From Bacteroidia bacterium (GTDB lineage Bacteria > Bacteroidota > Bacteroidia > Chitinophagales > Chitinophagaceae): a stretch of 64,000 bases of DNA. The first letter of the stretch is position 1. Each line of letters starts with the position of its first letter. The stretch spans positions 62,001 through 126,000 of the forward strand of contig JAUHYD010000002.1 in the NCBI GenBank assembly GCA_030426665.1. Reading direction: 5' to 3'. Position numbers and translations under genes: made by a program. Under the pieces are notes generated by a model that was not told the DNA's origin, ran no database searches, and saw only the letters and a program-made list of their open reading frames with translations. Shown piece after piece: positions 36,101-44,900 of this stretch.

Positions 36101-38799
36101 TAGTTACTGTTAACCCTCTACCGGATGACATCACCGGCACACCACAAGTTTGTGAGGGTCTTACTACTAATTTGTACGACAGCTATTTGGGCGGTGCATG
36201 GAGTAGTTCTAATCCTTCATTAGCTAGTATTGATGCAAGTACCGGTGTCTTGACGGGCATCTATGCAGGGACTGCGACAATTACATATACGCTTCCGACA
36301 AGCTGTCTGAAAACGCAGAATGTAACGGTGAACCCGCTGCCGTCAGGAATTTCTGGCCTTACTGATATTTGTGTTGATGGAAGCACAACACTTGTGAATC
36401 CTACACCGGGCGGTAGTTGGATGAGCAGCGATACTGCTATCGCTACTGTCGATGCTTCTGGAGTTGTTACGGGTGTTGCTGCAGGCAATGTTGTAATCTC
36501 TTATGTTTTACCAACAAGTTGTCAGGCTACATTCCCGATGACTATCAATGCAAACCCGGACCCTGTTACAGGTTCATTGAGTGTTTGTGCCGGATTTGCT
36601 ACCAACTTGCATAGCGGTCCTGCAGGTGGATATTGGACTGCCGGAGCGTCAGGAGCTTCATACGGCTCTATTAATAGTGCTACCGGTGTTGTAAGTGGTA
36701 TCCGCGCAGGTGTGATACCTGTTACCTATACATTGGGTTCCGGTTGTAATGCAACGGCAGAAGTAACCGTCATTACACTTCCATCTGTTATAAGCGGAGT
36801 GCCAACAGTTTGTGTGAACGATACGACTGTTATGACCAACCCTGTTGCCGGTGGTATTTGGAGCATCAGCAATACCCGTGCTACTATTGATCCTGCTACG
36901 GGTGTCGCTGTAGGTGTATCAGCAGGTACTGCAGTTGTAACCTATTCAGTAGGTACCGGTTGCTTCAACGTACATACTATTACTGTGAACCCACTTCCGG
37001 GTGTAATCACCGGTCCGGACCAGGTGTGTGAGGATGCTACTATACGACTGTTTACGACATCTACAGACGGAACCTGGGTTAGCCCTGATACACATACTGC
37101 AACCGTTGACTTAATCACAGGTGTAGTTTCCGGAGAAAATGCCGGAACAGTAAGTATTACGTATGCAATAGGTGGTACCGGCTGTATGCGTACCAAGCCA
37201 ATTACTGTGAATCAGACTCCATACCCTATACAGGGTAACCCACACATTTGTATTGGCTCTTCTAATACATTTACCGATACATTGCCAGGTGGCGTATGGT
37301 ACAGCGGAACGCCATCTGTAGGAACAATAGGTGCTACAACCGGTGTTTTGACTTCTGTATCACTGGGAACTACCGTTATCAGCTATAGGCTACCTACAAC
37401 AGGTTGTCAGGCAACCAAAGAAGTTACGGTACAACCATTACCTACGGTGTTTGATGTTACGGTGACTGATACGGGTAAATATTGCGCAGGTGGCATCGGA
37501 GTTGATATTGGTTTAAGTGGTTCACAGCCGGGTGTTAGCTATGTGCTGTATCATGGAAGTTCTGCTACAGGTTATCAATCTGGCACAGGATCTGCTATTA
37601 GCTTCGGATTGCATACTGCCGCAGGAGTCTACAGCGTGCAAGCTACCAATGTAACCAGCGGCTGTAAAAAAGACATGAGAGGTACTGCAACTGTCATTAT
37701 CAGACCTTTGGTAACGCCATCGGTAGCTGTTGGTACTACACCGTACGATAGTCTATGTCCCGGTCAACCGGTATTGATAACACCGATAGCAATGAATGAA
37801 GGACCTTCACCAACCTACTTGTGGAAGGTAAACGGCGTAAACGTTAGCACAACAAGCAGCTACAGCTTTGTACCTGCCAATGGAGATGTAGTGTCTGTGG
37901 TTATGACGGGTAGTGCTGAGTGCGCATCCGTTCCAACAGCAACAGCAACCAAAGTGCTGACAGTACTGCCAAACGAGGTGCCGGTGGCCGGCGTGTTGGT
38001 TTCACCGAACGATACAGTATGTCAGTTCAACCCGACAACGTTTACAGCGAATCCGATGTATGGCGGTACAGCACCTACATACAGGTGGTTGATCAATGGT
38101 AGTGTGGTTGGCACAGGTGACACCTACACTTATGTACCGGTTAATGCCGACGAAGTGTACTGCGAGATGGTGAGCAATTATCGTTGTCGCCTATCAGACA
38201 CTGTAATGAGTGGCGTTGTTAACATGAGTGTAGACTCAATCATCATACCGCATGTATCTGTATATCCTGACCCCGGATTCGTAGTAGAAGAAGGTAAGCC
38301 GGTAACATTGCTGACATCGGTAACGGGAGCAGGCCCGTCACCTAAATATCAATGGAAGCGTAACGGCTATGATATTCCGGGTGCAACATCAGACAAATAC
38401 ACAGCAGTCTTCAATGACTATGACTCTATTTCTTGTGTAGTTACAAGCAGTGGTGTATGTGCAAATGTGGGTACACATGGCTGGGTATTCATCTCAATTG
38501 CGCCGCTGGCAAGCAGCAGTACACAAGGAATGAAAGCAAGTGACATCAGACTAATGCCAAATCCTAACCGTGGTACATTTACGGTCAAAGGAACACTGGG
38601 AGTAGCTAAGGATGCTGAAATCAATGCTGACATAACTAATATGCTGGGTCAGGTGGTATACAAAGGCGTAATAAGAGCGAAACGTGGTGAATTAGATACG
38701 AAGATAGAAATGGACAAGTCGCTGGCAAACGGTATGTATATACTAACATTGAGAACGGAAGAAGGACAAAAAGTGTTCCACTTTGTGATGGAGCAGTAG
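30103..38799 (+). CDS. giant secreted Ig-like-repeat protein (2898 aa), T9SS type A
   Basis: The 2898-residue protein has a signal peptide (residues 1-22, ending GAQNAGAQ), an N-terminal beta domain (about 25-225, with the GFPFTYCGTTY and GFLKLSNTG, ILPFWDDLHG stretches that resemble a nidogen-like or adhesin-type domain), an Ig-like segment (about 230-395) and 28 tandem repeats of ~73 residues (395-2448). Each repeat has the plan 'ITG..xVCxG...TLSxxTxGGTWSSS...ATV...TGVVTG...GTTTITYxLxxGCxxTxxVTVNPLP', a BIG2-like fold with one cysteine after the first strand and one near the end. Then follow a module beginning YCAGGIGVDIGLSGSQPG, two or three Ig-like domains, and a type A sorting domain (MPNPNRGTFTV ... 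LANGMYILTL). It should be exported by Sec and T9SS as a surface adhesin or filament. The next gene encodes a paralogue. Confidence 0.9.
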   Translation: MKRIIYILFALFFVGAQNAGAQTSAYGFTAFSSTFTSIAGGGSTAASISADDISQNSISIGFPFTYCGTTYTVLSACSNGFLKLSNTGGSPFTNTLGNITSAGWILPFWDDLHGSGHTAWYRTTGTAPNRIFTFEWTNFHHYSSTVSGNISLQAKLYESSNMIDFCYGTSTLSGSSLSGTIGLTNTSSDFTTLSSSSSAPTHVTGTFYAALVPPAANQVYRWSLCDVPATAVNDGPACPGGTIHLTGTTTGSSYSWSGPAGFTSTELSPTLTGMTTAMTGVYVFAATNGTCTTTASTVVTLNPTPTAPVLTPATSTMCNGGSLAITSTAAATWSPATNLFVDAGLTTPYTGSTTATVYVHPTSVTTPTVFDYIATVTNSFGCTAADTASITVNPSVASISGTTSVCTGYTTTLSSTTPGGTWSSGSPGIATVGSTTGVVTGMAPGTATIYYTVLGCSSFTVVTVTPTPATISGILIACMGSTTTLSNSLPGGTWSSSNTAVATVGSTTGVVSSVSVGTTTITYDMGSGCFVTSVVTVNPLPGAITGVASVCVGECRTLASTPAGGLWTSSAPSVISVGIVTGLACGVAVGTATISYRYAGCSVTTTMDVVSAAAPIVGPSSVCPGSCITLTNSTAGGTWSSSSTAVGTVGSTTGVTCGVSSGTTTITYALSAGCTATKVVTVTAAPTPIIGDSTVCEGLTFTLSHPVTGGTWSSSNTAIASVGIASGIVTGVSATPAPGIATITYTLPSGCITTKQITVNPLPAGITGTLSMCLGNSTTLSSATSGGTWSSSLPGTASVGMTSGVVTGGSGGTATITYTSPAGCITTTVVTVNTPPAAISGPTVVCSGNDINLLDATPGGTWSSSNLAVGTISASGTLTGISAGTTTVSYVLATGCFATTTVTVNAGPAPITGGLGLCVGFTTTLASTTPGGIWSSGTTAVASVLSPGLIGGVSAGTSTISYTVSGCSAMAIVTVNAIPGAIGGPDEVCVGNSIILTNSAVGGSWTSSAPIVGSIDVSSGLFTGNNPGTTTITYSLGSGCNSTKVITVNPLPSAIGGTFSLCQGTATTLTSSPGGGVWFSSDVSVATIGVGTGYVTSGVPGTTTISYTLPTGCRSTEVLTVNPLPAPITGGTNVCVGSTITLSSTTPGGTWSASNGNASVGFTSGVVTGVLPGIVIISYTLPSGCFRTTTVLVSGLPTGIGGSLQVCEGSSSTLSGAPAGGTWSSLSTGIATISLGSGVMNGISAGTASIIYTLPTGCSRTSIATVNPLPAAITGTSNVCVGQNTTLSTTSTGGTWSSSTPAVATINSGGVVSGLANGTTTITYTLPTGCYTTRTVTVLSLPGFITGNANVCESGTTTLNCTPAGGTWTSSATATATVGLTSGIVSAVAASGTAMITYTVGTGCFNTRAVTVNPLPNPITGTTVMCVGNSETLSSTTSGGTWTSASTSTATVGNTTGVVSGINSGTTLITYRLTASGCQVTETVTINSLPTSITGVLQACVGLTTPLSSTPSGGTWTSSMPGNASVDMSSGVVTGVTAGSTATITYQLGSSCFTTAVVSVNTPPLPVTGPADNVCVGQTITLSDASPSGTWTSSDMATATVGATTGIVTGISAGTAVISYTIPTGCYQVKVVTVHALPSAITGPTEVCEQSSVTLSCAPGGGTWTGSSSLVTVDPTTGVVFGNSAGVATITYTQGIGCQTSRDITINPQPATITGNLGVCIGFTSLLSTASTGGTWSSGTPSVATIDPSGLVTSVSIGTTFVTYTLPVTGCARSVQVTVNPLPGPITGSDAFCNYSYTTYLNATPGGTWSSADTNIIRVENVTTGLVYSKAVDTTDIIYTLPTGCTASKRVYLILAPLPISGPDRLCVGQNDTLLNGIGGGIWSSTNTAIVPVDPANGAVSGLATGTANITYVLSTGCASVQYMTVNPIPSGNAGPREVCLGLCQTLTNITPGGTWSSDDITIATIDSATGVYCGLDGGATGLTTTIRYSLGSGCNSSVVVTVNPLPDDITGTPQVCEGLTTNLYDSYLGGAWSSSNPSLASIDASTGVLTGIYAGTATITYTLPTSCLKTQNVTVNPLPSGISGLTDICVDGSTTLVNPTPGGSWMSSDTAIATVDASGVVTGVAAGNVVISYVLPTSCQATFPMTINANPDPVTGSLSVCAGFATNLHSGPAGGYWTAGASGASYGSINSATGVVSGIRAGVIPVTYTLGSGCNATAEVTVITLPSVISGVPTVCVNDTTVMTNPVAGGIWSISNTRATIDPATGVAVGVSAGTAVVTYSVGTGCFNVHTITVNPLPGVITGPDQVCEDATIRLFTTSTDGTWVSPDTHTATVDLITGVVSGENAGTVSITYAIGGTGCMRTKPITVNQTPYPIQGNPHICIGSSNTFTDTLPGGVWYSGTPSVGTIGATTGVLTSVSLGTTVISYRLPTTGCQATKEVTVQPLPTVFDVTVTDTGKYCAGGIGVDIGLSGSQPGVSYVLYHGSSATGYQSGTGSAISFGLHTAAGVYSVQATNVTSGCKKDMRGTATVIIRPLVTPSVAVGTTPYDSLCPGQPVLITPIAMNEGPSPTYLWKVNGVNVSTTSSYSFVPANGDVVSVVMTGSAECASVPTATATKVLTVLPNEVPVAGVLVSPNDTVCQFNPTTFTANPMYGGTAPTYRWLINGSVVGTGDTYTYVPVNADEVYCEMVSNYRCRLSDTVMSGVVNMSVDSIIIPHVSVYPDPGFVVEEGKPVTLLTSVTGAGPSPKYQWKRNGYDIPGATSDKYTAVFNDYDSISCVVTSSGVCANVGTHGWVFISIAPLASSSTQGMKASDIRLMPNPNRGTFTVKGTLGVAKDAEINADITNMLGQVVYKGVIRAKRGELDTKIEMDKSLANGMYILTLRTEEGQKVFHFVMEQ
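31285..37446 (+). repeat. 28 tandem ~219-base coding repeats (BIG2-like)
   Basis: These encode residues ~395-2448 of the giant protein. I count 28 units by the recurring GG(T/S/V/I)W turn and the two cysteine positions; they are divergent in DNA and protein, so this is old duplication. The last units correspond in order to those in the neighbouring gene. Confidence 0.85.
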
Positions 38800-38824
38800 G
38801 TTAAATAAGTTGTATAATAAAATT

Positions 38825-38860
38825 AATGAGGGTGGGATATACCAATATCTTGCCCTTATT
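38825..38860 (+). terminator. hairpin after the first giant gene
   Basis: AATGAGGG / CCCTTATT (8 bp with one G-T pair) with an inner GATAT/ATATC stem forms a hairpin 25 bases after the stop. It is not followed by a long T run, so it is only a candidate terminator. Confidence 0.5.
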
Positions 38861-38997
38861 ACTTTAAAGGTTTTATGTTTTATTGGAATAACTATTGGTT
38901 AATCATACGCTGAAATAGGGTAGATTATCGCTTCAGTTTGTTTACATTAGTTTAAATTGACGTAATTTCCATCTCAAGGTCAAAGAAAATCACCGAT

Positions 38998-41900
38998 ATG
39001 CCCCTGAAATATCTGAAAATAACGCTGGTTTTTGCACTTTCATTGGTCTCCTTTTTTGCAAAGGGACAATTGACTGCTGCCTTTACCGCTGATTTCCCAT
39101 CAGGTTGTACACCGCTTGTAGTTCATTTTTCTAATACATCAGTCGATGCAACAAGTTATTCTTGGAATTTGGGTAATGGGAGCTCGTCCTCTTTGTCAGA
39201 TCCATCTGCGAGTTACATTACGCCGGGGACGTACACGGTAACATTGACGGCATATAATGGAGGCTCTTCGAGCACGCATTCGATGGTGGTAAATGTTTAC
39301 CCGCTTCCAACAGTAAATTTCGCTGCAAGTGATACAACTATTTGTCCCGGTACTCCCGTTGTCTATAATAACTATTCAGTAGGTGGTACTCCCGGCGCTG
39401 TTTCTTATGTCTGGAATTTCGGTGATGGAAGTACTTCTTCAGCAGAGACCCCGACTTATGGACACCCGACTCCCGGCTCCTATAACATTACCTTGTTTGC
39501 AACTAATAGTATGGGGTGCGAGCAGTCAAAAACAAAGGTTTCTTATTTGGAGGTATACACGCCACCGGTAGCGGGGTACTCAGGTACAGATTTACTCATT
39601 TGCAATCCGCCCGGTGTTGCGTCTTTCTCAAATAGCTCTTCCGGTACTTTTCCATTATCGTACAATTGGCTGTTTGGTGATGGAGCAAGCTCGGCAGCGC
39701 CTAATCCGACGCACAGTTATTCTGTGCCCGGAGATTACGATGTACGTTTGCTGGTTGTAGATGGAAGAGGCTGTAGAGACTCATTAATCAATTCAGGTTT
39801 TGTTACAGTTTCGTCACTATCGGCATCTATGACAGCACCGTCCGTTATTTGCCAATACGATACAGCCGCTATATTTAACACAGGTGCTGCCTATACAACT
39901 ACAAATTGGAGTTTTGGAGATGGTTACACATCTGCTGATGTAGATGTGGAGCATCAATATTTATCTTTCGGCTCTTTCAACATTAACTTGATTGTGGGAG
40001 ATGGTATATGTTTTGATACTGCTGTTAGGTCTATAACCGTCAACCCCGCTCCTGTCGGTTCATTTACGGTAGCACCTTCCGTTGCGTGTCCTGTTCCCGT
40101 TACTTTAAACTACATTGCATCGATACCGGGTGGTTCATCTGCAACATGGCAGTTTTTAGATGACGGTACTGCATCCGGTCCTTCATCTTCTCGAAGTTAT
40201 AGTTACGGACTCATGGATACCGCTGTGTTGAGTATTACAAATGGGTTCGGTTGTACAACAAGGGTGGAACAGATTGATACTGTTTATGATTTAGTTCTGG
40301 AGTTGGAAGCCTCCGAACCACTTGGCTGCGCACCGTTAAATACGTCTTTTGTAAGTGCGGCACATGTTAAAGCATACAATCCGTTATCCGGAGAGTTTGT
40401 TACGTTACCCTTCCCATACACTATTACCGGGTATTCTTGGAATTTTGGTGATGGGTCGCCACCCGTTTCGACGCCTACTCCTTCACACACGTATATTGAT
40501 ACAGGAGTTTATAACGTAACCTGTACAATTACTACAGCCCGGGGGTGTACCGCTACAAGTACCATCAAAGTTGGCGCCGGTGTGCCGCCGGCTGTTTCTA
40601 TTTCGGCGGTGTCTTCTCACATTTGCGCAGGACAGAGAGTTTATTTTAACGCAAGTACAATTGGTACGGCAACATCTTTTAAATGGGAGTTTGGTGACGG
40701 AGGCATCGATACAGGCGATGTAACCCACTCATCGGTTCACCATACGTACACTATCCCCGGGATAGATACAGCTCGTGTAGTAGCATCTCATCACGGTTGC
40801 CCTAGCCTTGAATCAAAGATGCCCGTCGAGATTGATTCACCAAATGCAGTTTCAAGTCTTACTTATTTGTGTATACCCAACAATGGAGTTGCATTTGGAG
40901 ATAGCTCGCTTGGCGCTGATTCGCGGCTGTGGATTTTCGGAGATGGGGATACTTCGTCTCTGAAAAATCCCGTCCATTACTTTCCCGGCACTTACAATTA
41001 TAGTGCCCAACTCACCACTTTTAATAATGCTTCAGGATGCCGTGATACAATAGGAGTTAGCGTGAAGTTGGCTCCTCCGCTAATTTATATGATTGCTGAT
41101 GACCCGACTATCTGTATTCATGAACAAACAGACATTACGCCGTTTGTTCTAGGCGGTAGTGCGCAACGGTATAAATGGCATGTAGATGATGTGCAGATAG
41201 TTGATACAACCGTCGATGTTTTCACATACAGATATGACGTGCCGGGGTTGCATGACATTACGCTTATTATCAAAGATGATAGAAACTGCCTGGATACTTT
41301 TCGCCGTGACAACTATATGCTGATAGGCAACCCGATAGATAGCTTTACCGCCGTTCCTCCCACTGGTTGTGGTCCGCTACCGGTTGACTTTATTGACCAT
41401 AGTACCGGGTTGAGCGTTTGCCCGCTAAAGTCATATTTCTGGTCTTTTGGAGACGGTGACACCGTCACTAACTTCACGCCCGGAGTATCACATCTGTATC
41501 TGGCTCCCGGCACCTACGACGCAAGATTGGTTGTAACAGATAGCATTGGGTGTACCGATACAACTACGCCACCTGTTCAGATAAACGTTTACCGACCTCA
41601 TGCCGGCTTTTATGCTGATTTGAATAATGTTTGCTATGGCGAGTACGTTCACTTTAACAATACGTCTACGGATTACGTGTCGTGTTTGTGGTTATTTGGC
41701 GATGGGGATACATCGACCACCACAAACCCCTACCACTTGTATTCCTCGTCAGGTGTATTTACCCCTCGCTTGGTGGCAACTGACGTTAATGGATGTTCTG
41801 ATACGGCCGTTTTATTGAACTACATTTATATAGCACCCTCGCCACATGCAGTTTTTTCTATGAGCGATTCTTTTGCTGTGTGTCCACCGCTGAATGTGAG

Positions 41901-44900
41901 CTTTTCCAACAGTAGTACCGGAGCAGTGACTTTTAACTGGGATTTCGGGGATGGTTCCTCTTCTATTGCAACCTCGCCCAGTAATCCGTATTCGGCTTCC
42001 GGTTATTATCCCGTTTCGCTCGTTGCATTCAATAGTATTGGATGTACAGATACAGCGGTGCGCCATGTTAATATTTTCGGATATTCCGGTGCGTTTTCTT
42101 ATACGCCTCTATCTGGTTGTAATCCGCTTTTTGTCGACTTTAGTGCAGTTCTGGGAAATGTGGCAAGTTTGGTTTGGGATTTCGGTGACGGTACTACCTC
42201 AGGTGTATCCATGACAGATACCATAAGTCATACGTACACTACATCTGGTTACTTTGTGCCCAAGCTGATTCTTACAGACACTACAGGGTGTACCAATGCA
42301 AGTGTAGGTTTAGATACAATTCTTGTAGACGTAGTCAATCCTGATTTTACAGTTGCGCCTAATCCGGTATGCCAGGGTAGTGCATTTACGGTTACTGATG
42401 CATCTACAGCTACCTTCTCCGCCCCTGAATCCTGGTTGTGGAATTTTGGTGGCGGGAGTACTGATACCGGTATGAGTGCCACACATACTTATACGATAGC
42501 GGGCACACATGTCGTGACGCTGTCGGTTACAAATGCTTATGGCTGCACAACTACGACTTCTAAAACGGTAAGTGTGAATCCTTTGCCGGCAAATATTTCG
42601 GGTACTATGACGGTCTGCGAAGGAAGTACTACTCCGCTTTTTAATGCAAGTGGAGGCGGCACCTGGGTTAGTGGGACAACATCTGTTGCTACCGTGTCAG
42701 GAACAGGAGTGGTTACAGGTATTGCTGCGGGTACTTCTGTTATTACCTATACATTGCCGACCGGGTGTTCTATTGATGCGGTAGTTACCGTAATTCCGTT
42801 GCCTGGTGCTATATCCGGTGCCGATGAGATTTGTGTAGGTGCAACCACTCCATTTAGTAGCAGCACTACGGGGGGTACATGGAATAGCAGCGCATCGTTG
42901 GTAGCATCGGTTCACGGTATTACCGGAGTAGTTACCGGGGCTTCGGGAGGAATGGCTACGATAACTTATACTGCGACGAATGGTTGCTATGTAACTAAAG
43001 GCATAACAATAAACACTGTTCCATCTCCCATACTCGGAACACTTACACTTTGTAAAGGTGCTACTACAACTCTGTTCCAGAGTTTGTCAGGTGGAACCTG
43101 GATTAGTGGGGATGCTACCGTGGCAACGGTGGATGGAGGTGGAGTTGTATCTGGTGTCAATGCAGGTACTGCTATTATTACATACGCATTCAGTAGTGGT
43201 TGCCAGGTCAATACCACTGTGACCGTTCACCCTTTACCTGCGGACATAGAAGGAGGTTTGTCTATTTGTTTAGGGTTTACATCAGCTTTATCAGATACTT
43301 CTGCAGGAGGTACGTGGTTTAGTACCGACGTGTCTGTTGCGCCTATAACTGCTTCAGGCGTAGTTACAGGTTTGTTCGCAGGCACTTCGGTTATTTCCTA
43401 TACACTACCTACAGGCTGTTACACGAACGCTATAGTTACCGTTAATCCGTTGCCCGTAGCTATATCAGGTGCCACCATCGCTTGTATTGGCAGTCCGATA
43501 ACACTTACAAATGCAAGTCCCGGAGGTTCATGGTCAAGTAGCGATACCGCCATAGTAACCGTAGACGCGTTCACAGGAACATACACAGGTGTGGCAGCTG
43601 GTACTGCAGACATTATTTATACCTTACCTACAGGATGCACAACCAATATAACGGTTACCATTGAGGCGCTTCCTCCGCCGATAGGCGGGGGCGATCAGGT
43701 CTGTGCCGGTTTCGCACTTAACCTGACCAATGGTTTGCCGGGTGGTGTGTGGAGTGCAACGCCTTCCCCTTCTATGATAGCTACCATCCATCCCTATACA
43801 GGTGTTGTCACCGGAATTACTCCCGGCACAGTTACGGTTAGTTACACAATCTCTACCGGATGCCGGCAAACGCAGGTAGTTACCGTAATAGTACTGCCGC
43901 CTGTAATATCAGGCACACCGAGGGTCTGTGTTGGTGATACAACAGCTTTAAGTAACACCCTTAGCGGAGGTACATGGACAACGGCAAATCCCTCAATTGC
44001 TGTCGCTGACCCGACAACGGGATTGGTGGCAGGAGTCTCCGCAGGAACTACAGTTGTGACCTATACCGTTGGCTCAGGTTGCTTTACTGTACTGTCGATT
44101 ACTGTTAACCCGTTGCCCATGCCCGTAACCGGACCCGATCAGGTATGTGTCGGAGGCAGTATTACATTGTTCGACGCTACGCCGTCAGGGGTATGGATAA
44201 GTGATCATACAGACACGGCGACGGTAGATCTGTTCTCGGGCGTGATTACTGGTGTGCGGGCCGGAACCACCGGCATAAATTATGCGCTCGCGACCGGATG
44301 TAAAAGGACTAAGTATATCACGGTTAACCCGATACCCACCGACATCTTGGGTACGCCGCACGTTTGTATTGGCGCGGGTGTTACCCTGTCCGACACTACA
44401 GCTGGTGGGGTCTGGGTCAGTAGCGATAGAAGTGTTGCAACCATCGACTCTTTTTCGGGTGTTGTGAGCTCTGTAGCACTTGGTACGTCTGTCATTCGTT
44501 ATGTATTCCCATCGACGGGATGCTTTGCCTCAATAGTAGTAACTGTACATCCGCTCCCCAACGTATTCTCTGTGACTGGGGGTGGTAATTATTGCTCGGG
44601 GGATGCTGGCGTTCATATCGGGTTAGCGGGTTCTCAGCCGGGCGTAAGTTATTTGCTTTATTACGGTTCGTTTGTCACAGGTTATGGTCCGGGTACAGGA
44701 AGTGCAATTGACTTTGGGCTTTTAACGGCAACAGGTGTGTACACCGTAATGGCGACGGATGTAACGAGTGGGTGTACAAACGATATGTCCGGTAGTGCTA
44801 CCGTGGGTATTTTGCCAATAGTGCTACCGTCTGTTTCTGTAGATTTTAGTCCCGACGATACAGTATGTGCCGGGGATGCGGTTGCTTTGACTCCGGATAC

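Noticed and set aside
31668-37196. Many long minus-strand open frames within the first giant gene
   Set aside because: They come from the codon make-up of the Thr/Ser/Gly/Val-rich repeats read backwards (proline- and valine-rich, no start context or domain), and recur at the repeat spacing. The plus-strand frame has the signal peptide, domains and sorting domain.
31285-37446. CRISPR-like or satellite DNA
   Set aside because: The ~219-base periodicity is coding and diverged, with no short identical repeats or spacers.
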